64,000 nt of DNA from Endozoicomonas sp. 4G (GTDB lineage: Bacteria > Pseudomonadota > Gammaproteobacteria > Pseudomonadales > Endozoicomonadaceae), in assembly GCF_023822025.1 (NCBI RefSeq), contig NZ_CP082909.1, positions 2,036,001 through 2,100,000 of the forward strand. The letters are read 5' to 3'. The first letter of the stretch is position 1. Each line of letters begins with the position of its first letter. Below are positions 7,538-17,540 of this stretch, piece by piece. Both the position numbers and the translations under genes were made by a program. The notes under the pieces were generated by a model. That model saw only the letters and a program-made list of their open reading frames with translations. It was not told the DNA's origin and searched no databases.

Positions 7538-9478
7538 TTGCTATCCAAAAAACAATTGATTTTGGCCTTGGCCATTGCCTTTTCTGTGCATTGCTCTAAT
7601 GACTACGCTCAGGAAAACAGGTTGCCTTTGCTCTTCGCTACGACTGTCGGCAAGGCGCTTATCAACATCCCGAGGCCCTTTATTGAGGTCTCAGTACGTC
7701 TGGGAAACAACCAACCCACCAAGATAAGGCTTCTACCTGACGAAAGTGAAGAGATTGAGGCCATTGAATGGTGGGAATTGAAGCAAGAGCCCGAGGCAGA
7801 CGACAGCCACATGTCACGAGTTTGCTTTGGTGATGACATCCTTCTAAAGCCACTCTTAAACCCACTCTTAAACCCACTCTTAAACCCACTCTTAAACCCA
7901 GATACTCGCTATATCTTTTCTCCTGACGTTAAAGCCGGGGCTTACCGTCGGGCAGCCTCTGATGATAGTGCCGACAGCGAAGACAGTGGCAGCGAAGACA
8001 GCAGCACCTCTGATAAAAACACCGACAACTGTGCAAACGAAGACGGAGCTGGTGCGGCATCGGATGTTCAGTATCTAACCACGGCACTTGATCCTTTTAG
8101 AGAATTAAATGAAATCAGCCAGTATTGTGCGATTCTGGAATTGCAAAGGACTCAGCAGGAGCCTGTTTCAGACAGTGAAGGATCCACTGTGTCAGAGGCA
8201 GACGTGACGCAAACGGACTCTGTTAACCACTCGGAAAACACCTCACTTGCTGGCAACACCGACCAAACCAATCATCTGAAAAAGCACAGACAGACCCACC
8301 TGCCCACCAACCAGAGACTCAAGCGGCACCATTGCGACCATGAGGGTTGCAACTACAGCAGCAACCATACAGGCAATTTGAAGGCGCACAAACAGACCCA
8401 CCTGCCTGCCGACCAGAGATCCAAGGTGTACCAGTGTGACTATGAGGGCTGCGACCACAGAACCAATCACTCGGGCAATCTGAAAAAGCACAAAGAGACC
8501 CACCTGCCTGCCGACCAGAGACTCATGGTGTACCAGTGTGACCATGAGGGCTGCGACCACAGCACCAACCGTATGGGCAGTCTGAACAAGCACAAACAGA
8601 CCCACCTGCCTGCCGACCAGAGACTCATGGTGTACCAGTGTGACCATGAGGGCTGCAACTTCAGCTCCGACCAGTTGAGCAATCTGAAAAAGCACAAACG
8701 AACCCACCTGCCTGCCGACCAGAGACCCAAGAAGCTCAAGGTGCACCAGTGTGATCATAAGTGCTGTAACTTCAGCACCAGCTACACGAACAATCTGAGA
8801 AGGCACCAACGGGCCCACATGACTGCCGACCAGAGACCCAAGAAGCTCAAGGTGCACCAGTGCGATCATAAGGGCTGCAACTTCAGCACCGGCTACACGA
8901 ACAATCTGAGAAGGCACCAACGGGCCCACATGACTGCCGACAAGAGACCCAGGAAGCTCAAGGTGAACCAGTGTGGCCATGAGGGCTGCAACTACCGCTC
9001 CGACCGCCTGGATAATCTGAAAATGCACCAGGAGACCCACTTGCCTGCCGACCAGAGACCCAGGAAGCCTAAGGTTCAGTGTAACCGTGAGGGCTGCAAC
9101 TTCAGCTCCGACCGCCCGCGCAATCTGAGAAAGCACCAGGAGAGCCACCTGCCTGCCGACCAGAGACCCAGGAAGCCTAAGGTTCAGTGTAACCATGAGG
9201 GCTGCAACTACAGCTCCGACCACTCGGGCAATCTGAAACAACACCAGCAGACCCACCTGCCTGCCGACCAGAGACGCAAGAGGCCTAAGATTCAGTGTGG
9301 CCATGAGGGCTGCAACTACAGCTCCGACCACTCGGGCAATCTGAAGACACACAGACAGACCCACCTGCCTGCCGACCAGAGACCCAAAGGATCCAAAAGA
9401 AAAGCGTATGATCAGCCCCATCTCACGAGAAAAAAGAGAAAGGTGATAAAAAAGAATCCGCCTCCCAGCCCGCCTTAA
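7538..9478 (+). CDS. Secreted C2H2 zinc-finger protein L6
   Basis: 646 residues and ten fingers (residues 266-609), close to L5 in its first 200 residues after the signal peptide. A 12-bp repeat encodes PLLN four times after VCFGDDILLKP. As in L5, the second motif is degenerate (TQQEP). Finger 5 reads CDHKCC and is a near copy of finger 6, a recent single-finger duplication. The C-terminus departs from the family: after KRKAYDQPH comes RKKRKVIKKNPPPSPP, apparently through small indels. The new tail still holds RKKRKV, which resembles a monopartite NLS. Confidence 0.92.
   Translation: MLSKKQLILALAIAFSVHCSNDYAQENRLPLLFATTVGKALINIPRPFIEVSVRLGNNQPTKIRLLPDESEEIEAIEWWELKQEPEADDSHMSRVCFGDDILLKPLLNPLLNPLLNPLLNPDTRYIFSPDVKAGAYRRAASDDSADSEDSGSEDSSTSDKNTDNCANEDGAGAASDVQYLTTALDPFRELNEISQYCAILELQRTQQEPVSDSEGSTVSEADVTQTDSVNHSENTSLAGNTDQTNHLKKHRQTHLPTNQRLKRHHCDHEGCNYSSNHTGNLKAHKQTHLPADQRSKVYQCDYEGCDHRTNHSGNLKKHKETHLPADQRLMVYQCDHEGCDHSTNRMGSLNKHKQTHLPADQRLMVYQCDHEGCNFSSDQLSNLKKHKRTHLPADQRPKKLKVHQCDHKCCNFSTSYTNNLRRHQRAHMTADQRPKKLKVHQCDHKGCNFSTGYTNNLRRHQRAHMTADKRPRKLKVNQCGHEGCNYRSDRLDNLKMHQETHLPADQRPRKPKVQCNREGCNFSSDRPRNLRKHQESHLPADQRPRKPKVQCNHEGCNYSSDHSGNLKQHQQTHLPADQRRKRPKIQCGHEGCNYSSDHSGNLKTHRQTHLPADQRPKGSKRKAYDQPHLTRKKRKVIKKNPPPSPP
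7850..7897 (+). repeat. 12-bp tandem repeat, 4 units (PLLN)
   Basis: Four copies of CCACTCTTAAAC in frame within L6. L5 has a single copy and L1 a related single PLLK, so the expansion is specific to L6. Confidence 0.9.
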
Positions 9479-9555
9479 AGAAATCTCCGATCTCTTTCCA
9501 GATTTTGACTAACCTGATTTCGGAATAAGTACTTCAACGACTGGGAAGACAAGCC

Positions 9556-11298
9556 TTGCTATCCAAAAAACCATTGATGTTGATCTTGGTCATGGCCTTT
9601 TCTGTGTATCGCTCTGATGGTCACGCTCAGGAAAATAGGTTGCCTTTGTTCTTCCTATCAGAACTTGACTTTATGGTGAAAGCGATTGCCACTGAGATAC
9701 AGAGAGGTGCTGATCAGCAACGTGAAATCATTGCAACAGCCAAACAAAGGAGGAGTCTGATGCTCTCTTGCTATAAAGGTGACAAAAGGTCTAAGGAACC
9801 AGCAGAAGAGGGCATTGAAGAAGAGAACGAAGTCATTGAATGGTGGGAGTTGAAGCAGGAACTCGAGGCAAACCACAGCGATATGCCACGAGTTTGCTTT
9901 GGTGATGACATCCTCTTAAAGCCAGGCACTTGCTATTGCTTTTTGCCTGCCACAGGCGTCTTTCCTGCCACAGGCGTCTCTCCTGATCCTGAGGTCAAAG
10001 CTAAAGCTTACCGTCGGGCAGCTTCTGATGAGGATTCTGACAGTGAACACAGCAGCACCTCTTGTGATAACCGTTCTGACGAAGACGACGCTGATGTCCA
10101 GTGTGTAAACACCACATTTAATCCCTTTCGAGTATCAAATAAAATCAGACAAAATTGTGTGACTCTGGCACTGAAAGAGATTAAGCAGGAGGAGCCCGTT
10201 TCAGACAGTGAAACAGCCAGTGAGACAGAGGCAGATCTGACAGAAACGGACTCTGTTAACCACTCGGAAATCCCCTCACCTGCATACAGTACCGGCCGTC
10301 ACCTGAAACAACACAAACCGATCCACCTGCCTGGCGACCAGAGACCCAAAAAAGCCGAGGTATACCAGTGTGGCCATGAGGGCTGCAACTACAGCAGCAA
10401 CCACAGGGGCAATCTGAAAAGGCACAAACAGATCCACCTGCCTGCCGACCAGAGACCCAGGCGATACGAGTGTGACCATGAGGGGTGTAACTACAGAACC
10501 AACCACAAAGATCACCTGAAAATGCACAAACAGGCCCACCTGCCTACCGACCAGAGACCCAAAAAAACCAAAGTGCACCAGTGTGACCATGAAGGCTGCA
10601 GCTACAGAACCGACCGCGCGCATATTCTGAAAAGGCACAAACAGACCCACCAGCCTGCCGACCAGAGACCCAAGGTGCATCAGTGCGACCATAAGGGCTG
10701 CGACTACAGCACCGGCCATGTGGGTCATCTGAAAATGCACAAACAGACCCACCTGCCTGATGACCAGAGACCTAAAGTGCACCAGTGTGTCCATGAAGGC
10801 TGCAACTACAGCAGCGACCTCAGGAGCAGTCTGAACAGGCACAAACGAACCCACCTGCCTGCCGCCCAGAGACCCAAAGTGAAGTGTGACCATGAGGGCT
10901 GTAACTACAGCAGCGACTCGGCGGGCAATCTGAAAAAGCACAAACAGGCCCACCTGCCTGCCGGGCAGAGACCCAAAGTGAAGTGTGACCATGAGGGCTG
11001 TAACTACAGCAGCGACTCGTCGGGCAATCTGAAAAAGCACAAACAGACCCACCTGCCTGCCGAGCAGAGACCCAAAGTGAAGTGTGACCATGAGGGCTGC
11101 AGCTACAGCAGCGACCATGTGGGGAATCTGAAAAAGCACAAAAAGACCCACCTGCCTGCCGACCAGAGAATCAAAAGACTCAAAAATTCCAAAAGAAAAG
11201 TACATGACCAGCCATCATCTGAGGAGAAAAGACCAAGAATGATCCGCCTGCCAACCTGCCTTGAAGAAACCTGCAACCTTTCTCCAGATTTTGACTAA
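9556..11298 (+). CDS. Secreted C2H2 zinc-finger protein L7
   Basis: 580 residues. The signal peptide reads VYRSDGHAQEN (the usual cysteine is replaced). It has the helical module (VKAIATEIQRGADQQRE), a changed first motif WWELKQELE, VCFGDDILLKP, two PATGV units and an extra glutamate in the second motif (IKQEEPVSDSE). The eight fingers at residues 272-532 include three consecutive near-identical ones (6-8, with CNYSSDS/CSYSSDH). The tail is frameshifted: KRKVHDQPSSEEKRPR continues with MIRLPTCLEETCNLSPDFD and ends in the TTGACTAA of the next cassette. The second basic cluster is thus weak, and a bipartite NLS is doubtful here. Confidence 0.92.
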   Translation: MLSKKPLMLILVMAFSVYRSDGHAQENRLPLFFLSELDFMVKAIATEIQRGADQQREIIATAKQRRSLMLSCYKGDKRSKEPAEEGIEEENEVIEWWELKQELEANHSDMPRVCFGDDILLKPGTCYCFLPATGVFPATGVSPDPEVKAKAYRRAASDEDSDSEHSSTSCDNRSDEDDADVQCVNTTFNPFRVSNKIRQNCVTLALKEIKQEEPVSDSETASETEADLTETDSVNHSEIPSPAYSTGRHLKQHKPIHLPGDQRPKKAEVYQCGHEGCNYSSNHRGNLKRHKQIHLPADQRPRRYECDHEGCNYRTNHKDHLKMHKQAHLPTDQRPKKTKVHQCDHEGCSYRTDRAHILKRHKQTHQPADQRPKVHQCDHKGCDYSTGHVGHLKMHKQTHLPDDQRPKVHQCVHEGCNYSSDLRSSLNRHKRTHLPAAQRPKVKCDHEGCNYSSDSAGNLKKHKQAHLPAGQRPKVKCDHEGCNYSSDSSGNLKKHKQTHLPAEQRPKVKCDHEGCSYSSDHVGNLKKHKKTHLPADQRIKRLKNSKRKVHDQPSSEEKRPRMIRLPTCLEETCNLSPDFD

Positions 11299-11341
11299 CC
11301 TGACTTCTCAATAAGCATTTCAACGACTGAGAAGCCAGACT

Positions 11342-13360
11342 TTGCTATCCAAAAAACCGTTCATTCTGATCTTGGGTATTGCGTTTTCTGTCCATTGTTC
11401 TAATGGCTACGCTCAGGAAAACAGGTTGCCTTTGCTCTTTGCTCTGGCTGTCGGCATTGGCTGCCATTCCCCGGGCGTCGAAAATATTCTTCTTCTGACG
11501 TCTATTGCAGATCCGCTTTTTCCAATTCGGGATGCGTTACCGACACTTGATTCTACGGTTAAAGCTATCGCCACTGAGATACAGCAAAGAGACGATCAGC
11601 AACGTGAAATTATTGCAACAGCCAAGCAAAGGGGGAGTCTGATGCTCTCTCGCTTTAGAGGTAACAAAAGGCCTGAGGAACCAGCAGAAGCAGGTATTGA
11701 AGAAGAGAGCGAGGCCATTGAGTGGAACCGTAGCGACATGCCAGGAGTTTGCTTCGGTGATGACATCCTCTTAAAGCCAGACCCCCGCTGTTGCTTTTTT
11801 CCTGCCACTGGCGTTTTTCCTGCCACTGGCGTTTTTCCTGCCACTGGCGTTTTTCCTGCCACTGGCGTCTTTCCTGCCACTGGCGTCTTTCCTGCCACTG
11901 GCGTCTTTCCTGCCACTGGCGTCTTTCCTGCCACTGGCGTCTTTCCTGACCCCGACGTCAAAGCCAGGATTTACCTTCGGGCAGCCTCTGGTGATAGTGC
12001 CGACAGCGAAGACAGTGGCAATGAAGACAGCGGATCCTCTGATGAAAACAGAGACAACCGTTCAAACGAAGACGAAGCGGATGCCGACTCTGATGCCGAC
12101 TCCGACGTTGAGTATGCAACCACGACACTTAATCCTTTTCCAGTAGCCAATGAAATCAGTGAGTATTGTGCGACTCTGGTACTGAAAAAGATTAAGGAGG
12201 AGCCTGTTTCAGACAGTGAAATAGCTACTGACTCAGAGGCAGACCTGATCATAGAAACGGACTCTGTTAACCACCTGGAAATTACCTTTCCTGCCTGCCA
12301 GAGACTCAAGGTGTACCAGTGTGACCATGAGGACTGCAATTACAGCTCCGACCAGAAGGGCAATCTGAAAAGGCACAAACAGACCCATCTGCCCGCCGAC
12401 CAGAGACCCAAGAGACCCAAGAGACCCAAGGTGCACCAGTGTGACCACGAGGGCTGCAACTACCGCACCGACCGCACGAGCAATCTGAAACTGCACAAAC
12501 AGACCCATCTGCCTGCCGACCAGAGACCCAGGAGACCTAGGAGACCCAAGGGGCCCAAGGTGCACCAGTGTTACCACGAGGGCTGCAACTACCGTTTCGA
12601 CCATCTTGGCAATCTGAAACAGCACCAACAGACCCATCTGCCTGCCGACCAGAGACTCAAGAGGCAGCAGTGTGGCTATGAGGGCTGCAACTACAGTTCC
12701 AACAATCCGGGCAATCTGAAAATACACGAGCAGACCCACCTGCCTGCCAATCAGAGACTCAAGATGTACCAGTGTGACCATGAGGGCTGCAACTACAGTT
12801 CCAACCATCAGGGCAATCTGAAAATACACAAACAGAGCCACCTGCCTGTCGACCAGAGGCTCAGGGTGCACCAGTGTCAACATGAGCACTGCAACTACAG
12901 CACCAATCTGGTGAGCAATCTGAAAAGGCACCAACAGACCCACCTGCCTGCCGACCAGAGACCTAAGAAACCTAAGAGATCCAAGGTGCACCACTGTGAC
13001 CACGAGGGCTGCAACTTCAGATCCGACCATCTGGGCAATCTGAAAAAGCACAAGCAGAGCCACCTTCCTGCCGACCAGAGACTCAAGCTGTACTATTGTG
13101 ACCATGAGGGCTGCGACCATAGTACCGATCGTTTGAAGCATCTGAATAAGCACAAACAGACCCACCTGCCCGTCGACCAGAGACCCAGGGTGCACCAGTG
13201 TGAGCATGAGCACTGCAACTACAGAACCGATCTGGTGGGCAATCTGAAAAGGCACAAACAGACCCACCTGCCTGTCGGCCAGAGACTCAAAAGACCTAAA
13301 AGGAAAGCGCATGACCCGTTGCCATCCAAGAAGAAAAGGACGAAGGGCGATCAGGAATGA
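11342..13360 (+). CDS. Secreted C2H2 zinc-finger protein L8, FPATGV-rich
   Basis: 672 residues, the second longest member. Modules in order: signal peptide (GYAQEN), MPLLFALAVG-like segment, a SPGVENILLL insert shared with L2 and R13, the helical module, VCFGDDILLKP, eight FPATGV units and an acidic tract. The WWELKQEP stretch is deleted (EAIEWNRSD), so only the second motif (IKEEPVSDSE) remains. Nine fingers lie at residues 327-642. Fingers 6 and 9 carry CxHEHC instead of CDHEGC, a sub-type also seen in L10 and L11. The half finger is missing; finger 1 follows PACQRLK directly. Tail: KRPKRKA...KKKRTK. Confidence 0.92.
   Translation: MLSKKPFILILGIAFSVHCSNGYAQENRLPLLFALAVGIGCHSPGVENILLLTSIADPLFPIRDALPTLDSTVKAIATEIQQRDDQQREIIATAKQRGSLMLSRFRGNKRPEEPAEAGIEEESEAIEWNRSDMPGVCFGDDILLKPDPRCCFFPATGVFPATGVFPATGVFPATGVFPATGVFPATGVFPATGVFPATGVFPDPDVKARIYLRAASGDSADSEDSGNEDSGSSDENRDNRSNEDEADADSDADSDVEYATTTLNPFPVANEISEYCATLVLKKIKEEPVSDSEIATDSEADLIIETDSVNHLEITFPACQRLKVYQCDHEDCNYSSDQKGNLKRHKQTHLPADQRPKRPKRPKVHQCDHEGCNYRTDRTSNLKLHKQTHLPADQRPRRPRRPKGPKVHQCYHEGCNYRFDHLGNLKQHQQTHLPADQRLKRQQCGYEGCNYSSNNPGNLKIHEQTHLPANQRLKMYQCDHEGCNYSSNHQGNLKIHKQSHLPVDQRLRVHQCQHEHCNYSTNLVSNLKRHQQTHLPADQRPKKPKRSKVHHCDHEGCNFRSDHLGNLKKHKQSHLPADQRLKLYYCDHEGCDHSTDRLKHLNKHKQTHLPVDQRPRVHQCEHEHCNYRTDLVGNLKRHKQTHLPVGQRLKRPKRKAHDPLPSKKKRTKGDQE
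11798..11941 (+). repeat. 18-bp tandem repeat, 8 units (FPATGV)
   Basis: Eight 18-bp units in L8. Early units end GTT and later ones GTC, a gradient that suggests stepwise expansion from one end. Confidence 0.95.
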
Positions 13361-13458
13361 TCCATCTTCGACCCGCTTTAAAGAAACCTCCGACCTCTCT
13401 CCAGATTTTGACTAACCTGATTTCTCAATAAACATTTCAACGACTGGGAAGCCAAGTC

Positions 13459-14724
13459 TTGTTATTCAAAAAACCATTGATTTTGATCTTGGCCATGGCT
13501 TTTTCCGGGCATTGCTCTAACGGTCACGCCCAGGAAAATAGCATGCCTTTGCTCGTCGCTCTGGCTGTCGGCAAGCTGTTTATCAACACCCCGATGGGAA
13601 ACAACCAGCCCACCCAGATAAGGCTTCTACCTGACGAAAGTGAAGAGAGTGAGGCCATTGAATGGTGGGAATTGAAGCAAGAGTCCAAGGCTTACCGTCG
13701 GGCAGCCTCTGATGATAGTGCCGACAGCGAAGACAGTGACAGCGAAGACAGTGACAGCGAGGACAGTGGCAGTGAAGACAGTGGCACCTCTGGTGAAAAT
13801 AGCGATAACCGTTCAAACGAAGAGGAAGCGGATGCCGACCCCGATGTTGAGTATGCAACCACGACACTTAATCCTTTTCGAGTAGCCAATGAAATCAGTG
13901 AGTATTGTGCGGCTCTGGCACTGAAAAAGATTAAGGAGGAGCCTGCTCCAGACAGTGAAATAGCCACCCCAAAAACGCACAAACAGACCTGCCTGCCTGC
14001 CGACCAGAGACCCAGAAAATCCAAGCTACACCAGTGTGACCATGAGGGCTGTAATTTCAGCACCTGCTACACGAGGAGTCTGAGACTGCATAAACAAACC
14101 CACCTGCCTTTCGACCAGAGATCCAGGGTGCATCGCTGTGACCATGAGGGCTGCAACTACAGAACCGACTATTTGAGCAATCTGAAAGCGCACAAACGAA
14201 CCCATCTGCCTGCTGACCAGAGACTCAGGAGACCCAGAGTGCACCAGTGTAACCATGAGGGCTGCAACTACAGCACCGAATCTCCAATTAATCTGAAGGT
14301 GCACAAACGAACCCACCTGCCTGCTGACCAGAGATCCAGAAAGCACCAGTGTGACCATGAGGGCTGCAACTACAGTAGCAACCGCTCGTACCATCTGAAA
14401 GCACACAAACAGACTCACCTGCCTGCCGACCAGAGATCCAGAAAGCACCGGTGTGACCATGAGGGCTGCGACTACAGCACCGGCCATCCGGGCAATTTGA
14501 AAAAGCACCAGCGAATCCACCTGCCTGCCGACCAGAGACCCAAAAGGCACCGGTGTGACCATGAGGGCTGCGACTACACCACCGACCGGGTGGGAAGTCT
14601 GAAAAAACACAAACAGAACCACTTGCTTGCTGACCAGAAAACCAGGAGACCCGGGATACCCGAAAGAAAAGCGTATGACCAGTTGCCATCCAGGAAGAAA
14701 AGGAAGAAGGGTGATCAGAAATGA
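13459..14724 (+). CDS. Secreted C2H2 zinc-finger protein L9
   Basis: 421 residues. A deletion removes everything between WWELKQE and AYRRAAS, so the VCFGDD box, the PATGV repeats and part of the first motif are gone. The acidic tract is long (SDSEDSDSEDSDSEDSGSED). The second motif is IKEEPAPDSE. The half finger is cut to THKQTCLPADQRP. Six fingers cover residues 193-388. The tail is ERKA...RKKRKK. The start TTG TTA TTC gives MLFKKP, a signal-peptide variant shared with L10, R1, R10 and R13. Confidence 0.92.
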   Translation: MLFKKPLILILAMAFSGHCSNGHAQENSMPLLVALAVGKLFINTPMGNNQPTQIRLLPDESEESEAIEWWELKQESKAYRRAASDDSADSEDSDSEDSDSEDSGSEDSGTSGENSDNRSNEEEADADPDVEYATTTLNPFRVANEISEYCAALALKKIKEEPAPDSEIATPKTHKQTCLPADQRPRKSKLHQCDHEGCNFSTCYTRSLRLHKQTHLPFDQRSRVHRCDHEGCNYRTDYLSNLKAHKRTHLPADQRLRRPRVHQCNHEGCNYSTESPINLKVHKRTHLPADQRSRKHQCDHEGCNYSSNRSYHLKAHKQTHLPADQRSRKHRCDHEGCDYSTGHPGNLKKHQRIHLPADQRPKRHRCDHEGCDYTTDRVGSLKKHKQNHLLADQKTRRPGIPERKAYDQLPSRKKRKKGDQK

Positions 14725-14822
14725 TCCACCTTCGACCCGCTTTAAAGAAACTTCCGACCTCTCTCCAGATTTTGACTAACCTGAATTTCCAATAAGCATT
14801 ACAACGACTGGGAACCCAAGCC

Positions 14823-16091
14823 TTGCTATTCAAAAAACCATTGATTCTGATCTTGGCCATGGCTATTTCTGGGCATTGCTCTAATGGTCATGCTCAGGAA
14901 AATCTGGTAAACAACCAACCTGCCCAGATAAGGCTTCTACCTGACGCTGACGAAAGTGAAGAGAGCGAGGCTATTGCATGGTGGCAGTTGAAGCAAGAAC
15001 CCGAGACGAACGACAGCAACATGCCAAGAGTTTGCTTCGGTGATGACATCCTCTTAAAGCCAGGTACTTGCTATTGCTTTTATCCTGCCATCGGCGTTTT
15101 TCCTGCCACCGGCGTTTTTCCTGCCACCGGCGTCTTTCCTGCCATCGGCGTTTTTCCTGCCACCGGCGTTTTTCCTGCCACCGGCGTCTCTCCTAACCCT
15201 GGCGTCGAAACTAAGGCTTACCGTCGGGCAGCCTCTGATGATAGTGCCGACAGCGAAGACAGTGGCAGTGAGGACAGCGCCGCTTCTGATGAAAGCAGCG
15301 ACAACCATTCAAACGAGGACGAAACTAATGTTCAGTATGTAACCACAACATTTACTCCTTTTCCGGTATCAAATGAAGTCATTCAGTATTGTGCGGCTCT
15401 GGCACTGAAAAAGATTAAGGAGGAGCCTGTTTCAGACAGTGAAATAGCCACCCCAAAAACGCACAAACAGACCCACCTGCCTGCCGACCAGAGATCCAAG
15501 GTGCACCAGTGTGATCATGAGGGCTGCAACTACGGCACCGACCGGGCGAACGATCTGAAAAAGCACAAACAGACCCACCTGCCTGTCGACCAGAGACCCA
15601 AGAGACCCAAGAGGCCTAAGGTGCACCAGTGTGACCACCAGTACTGCAACTTCATCACTGACCACTCTGGCCATCTGAAAAAGCACAAACAGACCCATCT
15701 GCCTGCCGACCAGAGACTCAGGGTGCACCAGTGTGACCATGAGGGCTGCAATTACCGCACCGATCTGGTGGGCAATTTGAAAGCACACAAACAGACGCAC
15801 CTGCCTGCCGACCAGAGATCCAAGACACACCAGTGTGACCATGAGGGCTGCAACTATAGTGCCGAACGTCCGAGTCATCTGAATAAGCACAAACAGACTC
15901 ACCTGCCTGTCGACCAGAGACTCAGGGTGTACCAGTGTGAACATGAGCACTGCAACTACAGCAGCGATCTGTTGAGCAATCTGAGAAGGCACAAACAGAC
16001 CCACCTGTCTGCCGACCAGCGACTCAAAAGGAAAGCGCATGACCAGACGCCATCTAACAAGAAAAGAAAGAAGGGTGATCAAGATGAATGA
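14823..16091 (+). CDS. Secreted C2H2 zinc-finger protein L10
   Basis: 422 residues. Modules: MLFKKP signal peptide (GHAQEN), AWWQLKQEPETNDSN, VCFGDDILLKP, six (Y/F)PA(T/I)GV units, an acidic tract, IKEEPVSDSE and THKQTH as the remnant of the half finger. Five fingers at residues 230-394. Finger 2 has CDHQYC and finger 5 CEHEHC in place of CDHEGC; zinc-ligand spacing is unchanged. The tail KRKAHDQTPSNKKRKK is a good bipartite-NLS candidate. Confidence 0.92.
   Translation: MLFKKPLILILAMAISGHCSNGHAQENLVNNQPAQIRLLPDADESEESEAIAWWQLKQEPETNDSNMPRVCFGDDILLKPGTCYCFYPAIGVFPATGVFPATGVFPAIGVFPATGVFPATGVSPNPGVETKAYRRAASDDSADSEDSGSEDSAASDESSDNHSNEDETNVQYVTTTFTPFPVSNEVIQYCAALALKKIKEEPVSDSEIATPKTHKQTHLPADQRSKVHQCDHEGCNYGTDRANDLKKHKQTHLPVDQRPKRPKRPKVHQCDHQYCNFITDHSGHLKKHKQTHLPADQRLRVHQCDHEGCNYRTDLVGNLKAHKQTHLPADQRSKTHQCDHEGCNYSAERPSHLNKHKQTHLPVDQRLRVYQCEHEHCNYSSDLLSNLRRHKQTHLSADQRLKRKAHDQTPSNKKRKKGDQDE
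15081..15188 (+). repeat. 18-bp tandem repeat, 6 units (F/YPAT/IGV)
   Basis: Six imperfect 18-bp units in L10. Two carry ATC (Ile) instead of ACC (Thr) at the same codon, so the array has diverged more than those in L3 and L8. Confidence 0.9.
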
Positions 16092-16190
16092 TCCGTCTCC
16101 TAACCCGCCGTAAAGAAACTTCCGACCCCTTTCCAGATTTTGACTAACCTGACTTCCCAATAAACATTTCAACAACTGGGAAGCCAGGCC

Positions 16191-17441
16191 TTGCTATTGA
16201 AAAAACCATTGATTGTGATCTTTACCATTGCCTTTTTTGTCTATTGCTCTAATGGCCGCGTTCAGGAAAACAGGTTGCAACCTGCCCAGATAAGGCTTCT
16301 ACCTGACGAAAGTGAAGAGAGCGAGGCTATTGAATGGTGGCAGTTGAAGCAAGAACCCGAGGCGAACGACAGCGACATGCCTGCCACCGGCGCCGAAGAT
16401 AAGACTCACTGTCGGGTAGCTTCTGATGAGGGTTCCAACAGTGAAGACAGCAGTACCTCTGATGAAAGCAGCGACAAGGATTCAAACGAAGACGAAACTG
16501 ATGCTCAATGTTTAAACACGACAGTTGATCCTTTTCGGGCACTAAACGAAATCAGTCAGTATTGTACGGCTCTGAGACTGAAAATGATGGAGCAGGACTC
16601 CCTTTCAGACAGTGAAATAGCCACTGAGCCAGTGGCAGAAGCAGACTCTGCTGACAACCCGGAAATCAGCTCACTCACTCACAATACAGACCACATTGGC
16701 CACCTGAAAAAGCACAAACAGACTCACCTGTCTGCCAACCAGGGACCCAAGCTGCACCCGTGTGACCATGAGGGCTGCGTCTACAGCACCAGCCGGGGGG
16801 ATCATCTGAAAAGGCACAAACAGACTCACCTGTCTGCCAACCAGGGATCAAAGCCTCACCAGTGTGACCATGAAGGCTGCGACTACAGCTCCAACCGTGT
16901 GGATCATCTGAAAGCGCACAAACAGACCCACCTGCCTGCCGACCAGAGACCCAGGAAACCCAAGGTGCACCAGTGTGACTATGAGGGCTGCAACTACAGC
17001 TCTGATCAGGCGGGTAATACCAAAAGGCACAAACAGACCCACCTGCCCGCCGACCAGAGACCCAAGCTGCACCCGTGTGATTATGAAGGTTGCAACTTCA
17101 GCACCGACCGGGCGGACCACCTGAAAAGGCACAAAGGGAGCCACCTGCCTGCCGACCAGAGATCCAAGACACACCAGTGTGACCATGAGGGCTGCAACTA
17201 TAGTGCCGAACGTTTGGGTCATCTGAATAATCACAAACAGACCCACCTGCCTGCCGACCAGAGACTCAGGGTGTACCAGTGTGAACATGAGCACTGCAAC
17301 TACAAGACCGATCTGTCGAGCAATCTGAGAAGGCACAAACAGAGCCACCAGTCTGCCGACCAGCATCTCAAAAGACTCAAAAGAAAAGCGCACGAACAGC
17401 CACCATCTAACAAGAAAAGAAAGAAGGGTGATCAAGAATGA
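16191..17441 (+). CDS. Secreted C2H2 zinc-finger protein L11
   Basis: 416 residues. The signal peptide is MLLKKPLIVIFTIAFFVYCSNG, followed by RVQEN. The VCFGDD box is deleted (SDMPATGAEDK). The first motif WWQLKQEPEANDSD is intact, but the second is lost (MMEQDSLSDSE), as in L12. After a half finger (NTDHIGHLKKHKQTH), six fingers cover residues 191-386. Finger 3 has threonine in place of the core leucine (GNTKRH), which may weaken its fold. Finger 6 is CEHEHC. Tail: KRLKRKAHEQPPSNKKRKK. Confidence 0.92.
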   Translation: MLLKKPLIVIFTIAFFVYCSNGRVQENRLQPAQIRLLPDESEESEAIEWWQLKQEPEANDSDMPATGAEDKTHCRVASDEGSNSEDSSTSDESSDKDSNEDETDAQCLNTTVDPFRALNEISQYCTALRLKMMEQDSLSDSEIATEPVAEADSADNPEISSLTHNTDHIGHLKKHKQTHLSANQGPKLHPCDHEGCVYSTSRGDHLKRHKQTHLSANQGSKPHQCDHEGCDYSSNRVDHLKAHKQTHLPADQRPRKPKVHQCDYEGCNYSSDQAGNTKRHKQTHLPADQRPKLHPCDYEGCNFSTDRADHLKRHKGSHLPADQRSKTHQCDHEGCNYSAERLGHLNNHKQTHLPADQRLRVYQCEHEHCNYKTDLSSNLRRHKQSHQSADQHLKRLKRKAHEQPPSNKKRKKGDQE

Positions 17442-17540
17442 TCCGTCTCCGAATCCGCCCTAAAGAAACTTCCGACCTCTTTCCAGATTTTGACTAACCT
17501 GATTTCCCAATAAACAGTTCAACGACTGGGAACCCAAGCC